Origin: Eremophila alpestris peregrina
Taxonomy: Eukaryota > Chordata > Aves > Passeriformes > Alaudidae
DNA length: 64,000 nucleotides
Assembly: GCA_009792885.1 (NCBI GenBank)
Contig: WMCF01000026.1
Span: 310,001-374,000, forward strand
Reading direction: 5' to 3'
Below the pieces are notes generated by a model. That model was not told the DNA's origin, made no database searches, and was given only the letters and a program-made list of their open reading frames with translations. The translations under genes and the position numbers were made by a program. This document shows, one piece after another, positions 1 to 14,500 of this stretch (positions are counted from its first letter, which is position 1; each line of letters starts with the position of its first letter).

Positions 1-3000
1 TTTCTTGGGGTTTGTAGGCTGTGGTTGCCTAGGTGGGTGTATATTTTTGTCTGTAGTGTACTGCTCAGTTCACAAGTAAGAGCTTATATTAGAAATGGTT
101 AAAAAAGAAATAAAATTATTTTAGAGACAGTTTTGTACTTGCAGTCATGGAAGATATGGACTTACAATATTCAGAGGTACAGTCCTTGGAGGAAGCCTCT
201 GAATGTATGAAATTTTTCTTCTTCTTTCAAGGGATTTCAGTGCTGCTGCACTGATACAGTCAGAGTGGAGCCCAGTTGCACATAGCCAGATTGATGTTCA
301 AGGTAATTTATCTGAATCAAACCACACACTAACTTGGTCACTGTAGTGAGCTCAGAAAAACCTTTTAGTCCAGTGTGCAGTAACCACAGCACAGTCTCAC
401 CTATAGAAAATGGAAAACAAAGCATTCCAGTATTCCACATTGTGTGTTTCAAGCAAACCTTAAAGTTGTTGCTTTCAGAAATTAAGTTTTGTTTGCATAA
501 GATACCTTATGATGTTGGAGAAGTCCTCTGTGATCCAACAGATAACTTCACCCTCAGATCTGGACACTGGCTGCAGTTTCCTTTAGGAAATCATTGTGCT
601 CTCTCTGCTAATTACTGCTATTTGCACTGTAAGGTTAGCACCCCACATCTTCCTGGGATCAGCATCTCATTCTTGGGAAGTCAAGTACCTCTGGTGCTCA
701 AAGCTAGAACATTAGTAAGAGTTTTTAAGATTTCATATAAAACAAAATCAAATTATGCACTAGTTTTCTAGACTTGAATGCATAAATATGTTTAAAAACA
801 GAGATTCATATTCTTTCCACATGTTTTGTTTTTGGAAAGAGGTAGAGGCAATGACATTTTTGTGAGAGTGGGGCTTTTTTAACTTGAGTAAAACCCTTTG
901 CTTTTGCAGAAGAAGACTAAACTTGGCACCAAATTGTTGGGGCTTTGTCAGTACCACAGAGCTCTGGTTTTGGATGTGGATTCCAATTATTGAAGTCTAG
1001 GCTGAACATACCATTAGATGTCAAACTGTGATTTGTTTTTGGAGAAGGTAGTTGATTTTTATAGGATAAATGAATTTGAATGTTTAGTAGTGGTACTTGG
1101 TGGATGAAATAGCATTTGATTGCTCTGTGTTTTGAAACAAGGATACTTTCTTGCAGATTTCTTTCGTCTGTTCAGCATATAAAATTTAATGGATGAAATC
1201 TGTCCAAAGCGGTCTTACGTAAACACTCACTATGTTTATATTTTCCAGGACTTTGTAGCTATAGAAATAAAATTGTAGTTTTGAACTTTGCTATTAAAAT
1301 ATAAGTTGGAAAATATTCTGTTGGAATACAAAAGAGTGTTAATGGCTTCCATAAAAACAGATCTGGTAAAAATCAGTAAGTGCAGTAGATATCCTTCATT
1401 AGGGGGATGCTGGTCTTAATGTTCCTTTGGTAGCTGAAGCAATAAAGCTGCTGCTAAAGGCACTGATCAGCAGAATAAGTCTGGAACAGGGAATACTACT
1501 CTATGAAGACTGATAAAACTGACCATAAATAGCAGAGCTGGGTCAGTGGTGCATGCCTGAAGAAAACTGGAATTTTTGAGAGAGTATTAACAAGAAGGAA
1601 GAAATGCATCAGAGCTTTGCATGAGCCATCAAGGCAACAGATGATATACTCTAGGGAGCACAGTAATTTCTGACAGCACCAAGAAATTGCAAAGGGTGCT
1701 GTTTCTTGGTCTTGTTGGTTTTGCATAAAACAGTGGTTTTTATGAATACTCTTGGTAACTATACTTTTGGATTTCATTTTGTCTTTCTAATGAAGGTGAG
1801 TCAGCAAGGACCTAGGAATGTTGGCTAGCTGTTTAGATTGAGGGCTAGCAGATATTTTGTACTTTACCTCTCTGTTTTTTGTTTGTCTTTGCATGCAGTG
1901 TTTTCAAAATAATTGAAAAAAGTTGTACTGGAGGTAGAAGTCCCGTGTTTTCTCTGTTTTGTCACTTTGTCAGTATGCATTAAATCTGCCTTAAGTGAAT
2001 CTCCTTAATTAAGGTAAGTCAGCCTTTGGTTCAGTATTTAATGTGCTGTGAAGATTGGTACCAGTGATTGTAGTGGCTTAATCATGTAGACTTTTGGCCC
2101 CCTTTCTAAAGGAGAACAACTGAAGTTGTTCCGCTCTGTGGAAAAAAAAATATTCACTGGAAAAAGGATTAAAACCCAACTGTTCCCATCCCAGGCAGTG
2201 CTGGGGCCATTGAGCCAGAGAATTGTTTTGTCATCACTTTCAGTGCTCCAGTAGAGGTTTGGGAAATCCATGCCAGGATGTCTGTGGTTTGGTGGTTAGA
2301 TCTCATGCCATGTTGGATCATGTATTGCAGGTATGGATGATGCTTTTTATGGAAATAGAACCCTTCTTTCTTTTTTTTTTTCCTAATCTCCTTGGTTGTA
2401 CCCACAGTGAATAATTGGATGAGATAAAATAATTCTGATTGCATAGTTTGTCTAGAAAGCACTTAATTAACCATGGCGCAAAGTGTGGTTTTTCTCAACT
2501 TTTTGACTATCAGATGGGGAACATAACATTTGTTGTTTGTGTTGGCTTAGTTGTGAGATTTTTCTTCTCATTTTCCTCATGTAAAGATGAGATTCATTTA
2601 GGAGAAAATTGTTTGTTTCTGACTTCTGTTTTTAATGAGAAGATAGTATCTCTTGGGATGAGCTTTCAGATGGTGGAGCTTTATTGTTTTGAAAGAAACT
2701 GATATTTGGTAAATCATAAATTAAGGGGATTTTTTACAAGTTAAATAGCTTTTAAAATAGCAGCATTAGAAGCATATATAACTTAGAATATTATGTTTCA
2801 GGTACACTGTATCTCTGTGATCCTGTGGGAATTTATGTGACTGCTATTGAATTTGAAGGAAAAACAAAAGCAGTAATCTTAGTTTACTGTTATTTCCTTA
2901 AAAATACTAATATCAAAGTACACTGAGATGTATGTGGACTTCAGTTTTCATATGATCTTGCACACTGTATCTAGCCTTTTTGCTATTCAAGTATGTTCTT

Positions 3001-6000
3001 TCTAGGTGGTAGAAAAAGCAAAAAAAAAAAGATTAAATTTTCTGTGCTTTATGTTACTGCACAAAGTGTTTGAAAGCTTAGTAGTAAATCTGTATTTGAG
3101 GAGAATCATTGAGCAGTGTAATATTACTTTGTTTCTTTTTTGAAAAAGTGGAATAGAACCTCAGTCTTCTACCTCCAAGGAGAGAGAACAACTGAGGCTC
3201 TACAAATGTAGTGTTATTGAGAAGCACAAGTACATACTCATCATGGCTCTAGATGAAGAATAACTGTTCTACTTGATGCATGCAGATGAGGGAATAAAAG
3301 GGCCTGTAATGGGCCATATAAAATGTTGGCACTAGAAAGCTGAACTACTGGTGTGTAGAAACCATCCCTTTGTTCCCTTTGCACGTTCTCCATTTACTCT
3401 GTGCAATTCTTCAAATAAAACAGAAAACTAGGGTTTTCATGGGTGTACTTTACTGCTTGCCTTCTACTTTTTTATTTATCACTTGATTATTTTTTATTTA
3501 TGTGAACTATTTTTATGTATTGCTTGAGTTTATGTATTTTAATCTCTTGTATTGAGGGTGCCTCAGTGATGATTGTCTTAATGTAGCTATAACAATTTTT
3601 AAACTCCTGGCTTTGTTGCGATTTCTGTTGGTGTGAACCATTTAATATAATTTTGAGGTTGGAAATACGGTCACCCAGCAGAGTGTGCACAGAAAGGACT
3701 GCTGGACTGGCTTGGCACTCTGCTCTAATCTACTCAGGGATAATTAGTACAAGCATTAGAGATGGTTCCAGCCAGGCAGCATTAACACCAAGTCTCTAAG
3801 AAACCTCTTGTGTCTGGTTTTGTTTCATTAGTATTGGCAGTGCTGGAAGCAGAGTGCTGCCAAGGTTATTACCAGTGCATGGCCCGGCCTGTTCTTGGCT
3901 GGAAGTGGAACCCAAAACACTGGAGTCCAGCTTACATCACTACTCTGCTTTGGATGTTGCTTAGTCCAAGGCTGGCAAAATTAGGAGAAATTCTTACTCC
4001 AAGTGACATTGTGCTGGAAGCTTCTCTGAAGTGAATCATCCTTGAATAGACAAGACTGTTAAATGCTGAGGATATCCACCAGCATTTTCCTTGGTGTGCT
4101 TTCAGCGTTTGAGTTTTCTAGTTTGTAGTGATAACATTGCAGTGAAATGTGCCACCAAGGCACAGCAGAGCTGCTGTCACTCTCAAAAACTAAATTTAGC
4201 CTCCAACATTTTAACAGTAAAAATAAGCTGCTCATCTATCTCTTAAGCTAATATGTTGCTGAGATGAGAAATATCTGTTAATAAGCAGTAGCCTTTGTGA
4301 GTGTAGACTTAATCATAGTAGATTTAATGATAAGGTTTGTTAATGGAATCCTTGCCTCACACTTGCTCTTGTTGAAATTCAGTGTGCTTTCCATGACAAT
4401 TATTTGTGAGAGATCTTAATTCAAATGCTAGTTTCTGAAACTAATTTTAGGCAGCAGGTAGTGTATATATCCCATAATACTCTTCTGCAGAAACCTGTTT
4501 TTACCATTGGTTGGGCAACATCAAATTTTTTCTCTCTGACCCAGTTGTGTTTATATTCTTACTGTCTTTTGCTAGACTGACAAAAACTTGACTATTAAGA
4601 TGCTTGATACTGCAGCTTTGGTCACATACATGAACTGTGATTTTGGTTTCCCAATGACTGTTATTCCACAGGGATCCACTGCAGGTACCTCTGAAAAAAT
4701 CCTCTCTAGAGTGAAATGGTTACTTTGAGGATTCCTTCAAAAGTTGTTTCTTCTTCAAAACCAAAAAACTCCCCTTAAAATAGAACAGTCAATTAAAATA
4801 ACAATAGCATAACCCCCCTACCCAGTGTCTTGAATACTTCCTAAAACACATAGGCCTTTTATTCTTAGTATGTGGGGCTGTAGACTCTTCAGCTCTTGTT
4901 TGTGGAAAGTGCGCACTATCCACCCAGCTACAGGCTGAAGAGCTGTAAGTCATCTCTACTCTGCTGCAGGCCATGCCAGAAAAAGAAAAAATAGTTATTT
5001 GAGCCAATTGCAAAAGGTCAGTAGAAAATGAAGTAAAACAACTACCAGGGCTACTGATTCAAGATCAACTGTGTTTAGTATTGCTTTACGAAGATGCCGC
5101 CAAATCAGCATGAAGGATGCTTTTTTCTCCTTAATTTCTTAAAGGTGAAATTTCTTTAAATGCTCAATATGGTGGGCATTGTAAATGCCACTGGTGGTAG
5201 TATGCTAAAATTATGATTTAATAGAATTGAAATAGATTTGACATAAGTAAAGTGAAATTTTTAATTGGGCACAAAAGCCTTTAGCCAAAGCAAAAGATCA
5301 TCAGTAGACTGAGTAGTGATTGTAGGTTAATTGTTTCCAAAATTCCTTGTATGTTAAGCAGGTTTTGACTCCCAGTAAGAACATTATTTTTTGTTGGAGT
5401 TTGAAAATTTTGAGCTTTTTATTTTTCTTGCTTCTTGAAAAACATCTCAGTGACCTTAAATGGCACAATTTTAAGAAAACAGTTTTTCAATGAATGACTG
5501 TCAGTACTTAAAATAACCTGGATTTCTCAGATGAAGATCAATCTATTTCATTAACTCAAAGAGAAGGTGGAATGGCAAAAGCTGTCAGCATTGCTGGCTG
5601 GGTGGACAAGTCAGTACTGTGTGGTACTTTGAGTCCCTGTACCATCTTATTTTTTTTTTAAGATAATTTTTATTTGCTTTGAGTATTGTGTTTGTATTCC
5701 AAAAGAATTTGTAGTTTCACTACTCAGAATTGATTTAAGATTCTTTTACTATAAACCTTTTAAAACTCGGTACTGGATAGTATCAAGCCATAATATGAGA
5801 TTAAATATTCATTGACAGATGTAGAGGAGAAGTCTTTCTTTTATGAAAACCTGATGTGTCAGACAGGGAGAGCTTAGAATTCCAAGCTGCTGTAGAAATT
5901 GCTTCTTTTAGTAAGATTCTCGACTCACAGATCAGTTTGCAAATTTACTGGGACAGAGGCAATGAACTATCCTGTAGTTCTTGCCCCTGAATTATTTTGG

Positions 6001-8165
6001 GGTGTGTCAGTGATTGACGAGGCAAATTGCTGCCTTCATCTTGAATGGACTAGTCTTATTTATAAATTAATATCTAGATGAAGAAGGCTGTAAAATAGGT
6101 TTAATTGTAGTCTTCAGTGGTATAAATAAAGAACCACTGGATCCTTCAAGATTTCAGGTCTTTGTTACATATCAATACATAATTTAAACATGGCTCTTAA
6201 AAATGTATAACTTCAGTAGTAGTAAGAGAGTATTAAGGACCGATTTCTATTGTGGCAAAATTAGAATTTTTTGCATTCTGTAATTGTATATGGGAAGATA
6301 CTGAAAATTAGTTTCAGTGTACACATTCTGTAAACAACTGTGGAAAAGGCAAATAAGTTATTATCAAATAAGAATTTTTTAGTTTCTTAATAGTCATTCA
6401 CTTGATGGATAACCTTATGGCAAGTTATATTTCTTTATAAAAGAGCTGATGCAAATATTTATAAGTTTTTGTGGAGAAGAGTGACAAGTAATCTTTTATT
6501 AGTTTCTCCATTTTTTCTTTGTTTCTTTTTCTTGCCATTGAAGTCTGAGCCCTTAGTGGAAAGATTATATTATGATACAAAAATACTTTCTGAAATACAT
6601 TCAGTGATTGGATTACCATTTAGATCCTGTTTGCAGCAGATGGGGAGCTGAGGCCTGTAATTCTCAACAAGTGCATTTGAGTGGATCAAGGAGAGTTAGA
6701 TGGAATCTGATTCTCAAGGCCGTCTCCTGTAGTCATTATGCATTTTACACACCACTGATTTGTTTCTGCCTTCTCTGCTGAAGTTTCTTACCAGAGTAGT
6801 TTATCCTACTGCCCATTGCAGTAAGTGTAGCAAGCTGTGAAAATAACATGTTTTCAGAGGTAGGATGACACTCGTTTCCTTTCAAACAAGTAATAGGTTG
6901 TACTGTTATGTCAAACAAATAACAGCCTGTACGTGAAGATGGAGGCACAGCAACACCATCAGTATACTACTATATTTAGTAACCATTGTATTCATGCATT
7001 CATAAATATTGATTGGTGTATTATGTGTTCAGCCAGTGTTGCATACAAGGTACCTCTGATGAATTCATACTTTTTAAAAGAAAGCAAAATAAGCATATGA
7101 TGATGGGTAGAAAGAATCAACTCCAACTGAATTTGCTGAAAGAGATGAGCTTGTATCAGTGTTCTAGACCAAATCTAGAAGTATTCTCTTAGTTTAGGTT
7201 CCTGTGGTCGAGGTTGCTCCCCAGCCCAGCCTTATGAAAATATGATAGTATGGTGCATTTGAAAAATGTCTGCATTGCAAGAGAGTATTCTCAGTAAGCT
7301 GTGGAGTTTTTCTAACTCTTTGTGGGTTTGGGTGGACTTGGACATTATGGGGAAAAGGAAGGACTGGAAGCATTCAAAAAAACCCTGAAATTTACAGGAT
7401 GAATTCAGAAGCCTTCCATTTTTTGCCCTCCGTAATAAAGTACATTAATGAAAGCTATCTTGTAGTTATGACTGTAAGCTACTGTTAAGTTCCAGATCTT
7501 AAGCTGAATATATGACATTGGGCAGATCACTTTGTGTGCTGAATCATGATTTTTGATAGGTTTATCTGTAGCAATTTCAACTGTTACCACTCCTGTCTTC
7601 TGCTGAAGGTTACTGATAAAGTCAGCTGAGGCTAATGGGCAGGTTATGAACTGTGCCTGCTGATGAGCTGGCACGTGGGGTTTTTTCCTATTGTCCTTGC
7701 CAAACAGACTATAATCTTCAGCAGGAAAGTGGAGTAGAAAATAGAAGCAATAACATTTTAGGTGCTCTAGTTATGTCTTCCAGAGGGCTTTTATTAGCCT
7801 TTTGTTCTTGATCTGTATAATTAATACAATTTTTTTTTCCTTTTTAAAAAAAAATTTGTCCACTGCTTATTTACTTTATACCTAAGATTAAGGGAAGTCA
7901 GAAATCATCTTGTGCTGTGTTTAGAGAATGAAGAATGAGGAAGCATCCATGGGCCCTAAAAGAGAAATAATGCGTTTCTCTAGCTTGTGCAACTAGATAT
8001 CTCAGTTGCTGTAATTTACAGAAAGCTTGCCAAAGCAGATTTGTTTTCATTTATTAAATACATTAAGTATTACTTATTTCATGCTAATTTTTTTACTACA
8101 CCTGAAACAAGGATTAAAAGTTTAACTGTTTTACAGCAGCAGGCATTTATTTATTTCTGATCAGA
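1..8165 (+). other. SH3RF1 upstream intron, repeat-poor part
   Basis: This stretch is AT-rich and holds no gene I can recognise. The longest open frame is 145 codons at 334-771 (+). It has no recognisable domain and is treated as chance. Because exon a opens in phase 0 and no RING-coding exon appears anywhere upstream, I read the whole of 1-36473 as intron of SH3RF1. A short alternative exon or non-coding exon cannot be excluded by eye. Confidence 0.8.
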
Positions 8166-8592
8166 GGGCTGAAAGACCTTTCCTATCAAAACAAGCTGAG
8201 AGAATTGTAGTTGTTCAGTCTGAAGAAGAGATGGCTCCAGGGAGACCTTAGAGCAACCTCCCAGTACCTGAAGGGAGTCTACAAGAGAGCTGGAGAGGAA
8301 CTTCTTACAAGGCTGTGGAGTGATAGGACATGGGGGAGTGGCTTCAAACTGGAAGAGGGCCAATTTACATGAGATATGGGGAAGAAATTCTCTGCTGGGA
8401 GGGTGCTGAGACACTGGAACAGGTTGCCCAGAAAAGCTGTGGGTGACCCAGCACTGGAAGTGTTCAGGGACAGGTTGGGATGGGGCTTTGAGCAATCTGG
8501 TCTAGTGGAAGGTGTCCCTGCCCATGGCAGAGGGGTTGTAGGTAAATGGTCTTGAAGGTCTCTTCTAACCTAAACCATTTTGTGGTTTCTTA
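8166..8592 (+). mobile_element. CR1 LINE, 3' end fragment
   Basis: About 430 bases resemble the 3' end of avian CR1 in sense orientation. Diagnostic pieces are ACTGGAACAGGTTGCCCAGA, GGGGCTTTGAGCAATCTGG, TCTAGTGGAAGGTGTCCCTG and the closing run ending CTAACCTAAACCATTTTG. It is 5'-truncated, as most CR1 copies are, and has many substitutions and small indels, so it is old and inactive. The 114-codon minus-strand frame at 8151-8495 is antisense to it and not a gene. The edges are approximate. Confidence 0.9.
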
Positions 8593-11500
8593 CGGAAATT
8601 ACAGATTTCTGATTTCAGTAATGGACTTGCATTGCTATGAGTTAGCTAGTAGTAGCAAACAGAGCTGGTTTTTGGATGTGATATTTCTAACTGTATTTTG
8701 AAGCATAATTTGATTTAAAAATATTTTTCTTTAAGTAGTGAGTGGAGCAGATCTGTTCTCTGTTGTATTTTTGTCTTTCCAGAAACCCTGCATATCTCTT
8801 TTTTTTAATGAAATGAGCATGTGTAATTTGTGTACTTACAAAACATTTGGTTTCTAACACATTTAGATCTTCTTTGTGGGTATGGTAAGAAATCTCAAAC
8901 ATGGAAATACTGTATAGTGGTGGTGTTTACACTAGAATACTGTGTGGTATTTTTAAAATTATATATGTTGCTCTTGAACTCTAATACAAGAAATTAAGGT
9001 TGCTTACTCATAAATGAGTTTTTAAAGATTGTATCTACACACTTATTGAAATGGAAATCATTGTACTGACGAAATGGAATGAATAAAAATTTCACAATGG
9101 CAAACAGAATATTAAAAGAACATAGACAAGTCTTGGCAAAAGTGGTTACAAACTCACTGTAGATTACAGCAGTATAAATCAGATATTTTTTTAGCTGAAC
9201 TAGATGACCTGTATCAGTGTGCTGTGTTTGTGATTTTTTTCTTTAGAATTAATGTTTAAGAATTTCTATTATGCATACAGAAAAATGGTCTTTTGCTTAT
9301 TCCAGTATATATACAGTTTTAGTAATACACAGTTGAGTATTAACTTCAGAAAGCTATAATTAAACTAGCATAGAATCTTGTCTTAGCCTTTTTCATGTGC
9401 AGTCCTAATTATTTGCATTATAGGATCTTATAATACAGTTTTTAAAACCTTGAATACATGTGTGTTTCTGTTTACTCTGTTGGGACTGATAAAATTTTAG
9501 AGAAGTACATACTAAATCACTACAGAGCATGCTATGAGTTAAGTATAGTAACTATAATTTCAACATTAGGTTTTCTATGTTATAATGCAAATTAGAATAA
9601 AATCAAACTTCTGTTTAATTACTTCATGGGTTTTTTTTAAATTTTGTTGTATGTATTTAAATTTATAATTAATGTCTCCTAAGATATGTGGTATATTTAT
9701 AGGTTTCTTCTAACTGGTTTGCTACCAGGTACACAAATAGGACTTTTTTCTCTGTAGCACGGTGCTTCTTTTGAAGTCTAGCTGTCCTTGAATTGATTGT
9801 TAATAAGCATGATATCCCCACAGAGCTCAATGCTTTACTTTGGGCTAATTAGTGAAATCTGGAGGTTAAGTGTAGAAAGTCTTACCCTGTGGAATAGAAA
9901 GTTGCATTAACCAATTGTGTACAATAGCACACTAGTTGTAAAAACTCTGTAGTATGACCTTTGCTAAAATTCAGTGTGTGTGCATCATTTCAGAGTGCGA
10001 TGTTAAACATTCTGTCAAATTTTGTTCAAGTGATCAGAGAAGCAGCACTATGTTCTGGTGTTACTATTAGTCCCAACTGTTAAAATTCAGAGGTTTTGCC
10101 CTCCTTGTTTGAAGTCTATTAGCATCTCATGCTGTTATGAGTTACTACAATTATCTAAAATAGGAACAGAATAACATGTTTTGGATTGCTTTGGGCAAAT
10201 TTTGATACAGCAAATGTGAACAATGAACTGTGGCATCAAATATTTTTGTTTAAAACTGAGGGTATTTTTTTAAGCTGATTTGCTACTTGAAATTAAGCTC
10301 CATAATAACCAAAATGCACTACTTTTTCAATGACTGCTACATTTGACTAAATTTTTTAAAGGTAAATATCACTTTTAAATTAAGAAATTTAAATATTTAG
10401 AGGGTTTTTTTTGTAAAATGTATTCTTATTTTTATTGAAACATGGGAAAAGTGTATGATCTGTCACGTATGTATGATGCTATCATCTTGACCTTTAAAAG
10501 CAGACTTGTTTTGGGGGACTTCTAGTGAGAAGGTCTAGAATACACTGACTTTTTCCATTATTTTTTCACTTTTCAATTTGTTAGTTATTGTAAAATATTG
10601 TGACACAGTAAAGTAAATTTTTACTTCTCTCCGGTGTTTTACTTTTTTAAAAGTGCCTATTTTAGTAAAAGAGTAAGGCAAACTGAAATTGATTTAATAA
10701 TTTTCCAGTTCTTCTTAATTAGACATTCTTGTGGTTTTCGTTTACATTTGTCATCTGGTATTAGCCAGAAACCTTTCATTATATGTAGTTGAAATAGATG
10801 GGACATTTTAATGAGAAAACTGTGCAAATTGTCTATAGGTAATGTGGTTGAAAAATTGAGTGGTGTTTAAATCATAGTAAATATGATTGGAATTGCTGTT
10901 TGTCTGATAGATGGTGCACAACTTACCTCACATGTAGAGTCTTGCAGAGATGAACTTATAATAATTTTTTAAGCACTATGGCCTGTGCATATCTAATCCT
11001 AAATGATCACATAAGAACATAACATTTAAGACTGTCATTGTAAACCATAAAATTATTTTTTCCCCTATTAATCAGAATAAAACCATGCCCTCAAATAGAG
11101 TGACTCAGATTGTTGTGTTCCAGCATTGAAATGCTGAACAGTTTTCCAGAAAGCAAGCTCACAGCAGAGCAGGTTTGTGTGCTGCCAGCAGCCGGGCTCT
11201 GGAGAAGACACTTGCTGTCAGGCTGTTGACTGCTTCTCCTCTGGAGTGGCTGGAGATTTTCACTGTTGCATCTAAAAGATTAAAGCTACTCTTAACACTG
11301 AGTTTTGGTGAGTGTGTGGGAGGCTATTTGAATTTTTTCCCTGAAGACAGTAGTTCAAATACTCCTGCTGGAATGGGAATTGGTCCCCTTTTAACTCACG
11401 CTGTTATTTGTTGCCCTCTGATTGAAGAGTAGGATGGTAAATATTGCTCATCCCAGCAGGCAGCTGGAAGGCAGACAAGAGCATCTCTGCTGAACTGCCA

Positions 11501-14500
11501 AGGATTTCAGCCTGAGCAATGAGGAGCCAGTTGGCAAAGCAGTAAATGATTTGGGCTGATCTTTACACTTACTTGCTTGGAGAAGTTGAGATGAATTGAG
11601 GGATGGATTGCAGGAACTGGCTGTCAGGGCTGTGTGGAACCCTCTCACTGGTGACTGGCAGCTGGGTTATTAACTGGGATTGAAAAAAATCAGAAAAGAA
11701 AAAAACATAAAGAATGAAATACCATGTGCAACATATCAGCTATCCTTTTGTAGGAGAGAGCTCTGGTTTTCCACAGTTGGGTGTGATGTGGAAGTGGGAA
11801 CAGTTTGTGTGATTTGACAGGATGTCATTGCGTGAGGCTGTGAGCTCTGGGAGGCACAGAACTATAAATAAAAGGAAAACTGGAAACAAAGACTTCATTT
11901 TTCTTGCTAGTGTGTAGCAGCAGCGTGGGGAGAAATAATCTGGTGAATTAAAAGACAAGGAGAAGAAATACTTTTTCCTGCAGGGTTGCTGGTTCACAGT
12001 AGGTGTAATTTTGAATAATTTTAGTGTTGCCCCAACCATATCCTCTAGAAACCATTTCTGTTCTGGCAACGGTTTAAATTGTGCCTATCTCATTGGGTTA
12101 ACTAAATTGTCAATATATTGTTTATAAGGTTCTCTCTCATTTTTGTAACAGTAAGGTTTTGCAAATGTTTCCAAGTAATGCTTATTTTTAAGAAGGATTA
12201 TTCAAGCCACTTATTTTGAGCTTTGTATTCCTCTTAATGTATTTATGAAAGTTAGGTTTGATTGCCAAAGTGTATTTCAATATGTAGGAGTTCTAAAGTA
12301 GTTCAACATCTTGCACTTCTGCAGCTGCCACTTTCCTGTAATCTTTGGATACTTTTGTTTTATTACCCCTATCTTTACTACTCCTAGGCAAAGAACTGTG
12401 GTCAAGGAAAATGTTATTAGTCTGTATTGCTGACTGTGAAAATGATGTTCTTGTGTAGTTGTTGGGGCAGTTGACTCATTTATCCTTTAGCCTCTTAAGT
12501 TGGAACTATTCTTTTCAGGTACTTTTTCAAAGAAACATACTGTACCTCTGTATATGTGAGGAGTGGTTATTAAAAGAAATCTCTTCTAATATTCAGCTGC
12601 ACAGGTGTGCTACAAAAGCAGGAGATCTGCCTTTGTTCCTCTCTGACTGTGTATCAGAAGAAGTAATAGCAACAGTGAGAATATGTTGTGAAAACCATTA
12701 GTGTAGATAAGGATTATGTCTCTCCTAAACAAATCCATGTTTTCTAAGGAAAGGTGTGAGTATATGAAGATCACATATAGATTGGTTTGAGATGGATGGG
12801 GGTGCAACCTCTTTTCCCTTAAAACTGCATGATGAAATGTTGATGAGACATGGGAGCTATGAGAGAGTAGATAGTGAGGAAAAATAGAAATATCCTTAAA
12901 TTTTGTATTTAATGTGGTAATTAACTGTGTCTACAGCAAGTTCACTAACTACTTTCGGTAAATTTATGGGTAAAAACTCAGATTGCATTGAAGTACAACA
13001 TGAATATTTGTCTCTGGGCATTGTCCCGGGTCCTAATGATGTCCTTTTCAATTTTTTTTTCCATTAGACTGAAACAGTTTATATGTTCTCTTTTAAAGAC
13101 CTAAACAAAAGTGGCAGGAAAAAGTAAGGCAATAATGAGTTGCAAAGTGTTACAAAAGGATGAATGACATTCCTAAGGGAAACAAAGTAGGAGGGCAGGG
13201 CAAAGGTCATTTAAACGCTGGACAGTAGCATCTATTGTCTGCTGGGAAAAATGAGGGCCAACAGAAAAGCATATTTTTTCTCAAGAGTCTGTATTCCCTG
13301 CAACGATTATTTGGAGAAAACAGAACAAAATCTAACCTTCAGCATTCTCCAAAGTGCTTCCTTCTAAGACTCCAAGCCTTCAATGCATCTGCAAAATTGA
13401 AGGTTATTCCCAAGGAAATTAGTTATACTTTGTTTATCTAATGCATCCAATTACATGTTTTGAGGCATCATAAGGAAAAATTGTATTATGTTTTATTATT
13501 CCCTCGTATTTCTTCAGTGTCCAAAACACTTTATCTTAAAATAACAGAGTAGGTCATTATTGCAGAAAGCTGTTGTTCTCCTTTAATGTCAAGCTCTAAT
13601 GAACAAGCTTGTGCCAAAATATGAATGGGTATTAGCACTTGTTCACCCAGCAAAGACTATTCTGCCTGGCTTCTGGTAACACTGGCTGACTAAACTGAAA
13701 CTTTACATTGCTGATTGGTTTTGGGAAACAGAAGAATAAGAGATTATTTTTTGTTGTTGCTGTTATGAGCATGGTAAAATGCAGAAAATCTGCTGTAGTA
13801 TGGATACTGACTACCAATGTAATAAGCAGTTCCTAAGAGGAGTCTGTGTGCATTGCCATAAGTGTGTTTGTGGGAGCAATTTTAAATCATCACTTGTGAT
13901 TTTAAAAAGCATTTTGCAAGCTATAACAACATAGTCATTAACAGTGCATTAAATAATTTGGAAGTACTGATTACTTTTTCTTGGATTTCCTGACATAATT
14001 CATGAGTTTTTTTGGAGTAACTGGAGTCCCACTGCACATCTGTAGACAGCTGATTTCTAATTCCTAGATCCTTTGAAATGCTAATATAAAAACAGTATAT
14101 AGAAAATAGCTAGGGTGATGGACATTACTTTTCCGCTTCCAGTTGCCTGCCTCACGTACTGTAATCCAAACTATGAGTCAGGCTTCAAATTACTCTGTCA
14201 GAGTGAGAAAGTATTTAGCACAATGAATTTAAATGGTGCATTTAATAGTTTGGAGGGTTTTTTTCTAATCTTAACTGCAGTAGTTTTCTTGAGTTTGTTG
14301 ATTATTCAACACTGGAACATTTGCAGAACATAGTTTTTCAATAATATTTGCTTTCAAGTAGGATGTGAAGGATGACAGGAGAGATGTGCACATTCGCTTT
14401 TTATAGCAATTATTCTTTTTGACAGCTAGGAAGGGTCCACAGTTGAAGGCTTTAAGTCTTCGTGCTTTGACTTTGAAGTTTAGGTTTCACTTGAGTTTTT

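Noticed and set aside
334..771. 145-codon plus-strand open frame, the longest in the upstream intron
   Set aside because: It has no recognisable domain, no signal peptide and no splice or family support. A frame of this length can occur by chance in 64 kb.
8151..8495. 114-codon minus-strand open frame
   Set aside because: It is antisense to a degraded CR1 tail and mirrors repeat sequence rather than a gene.
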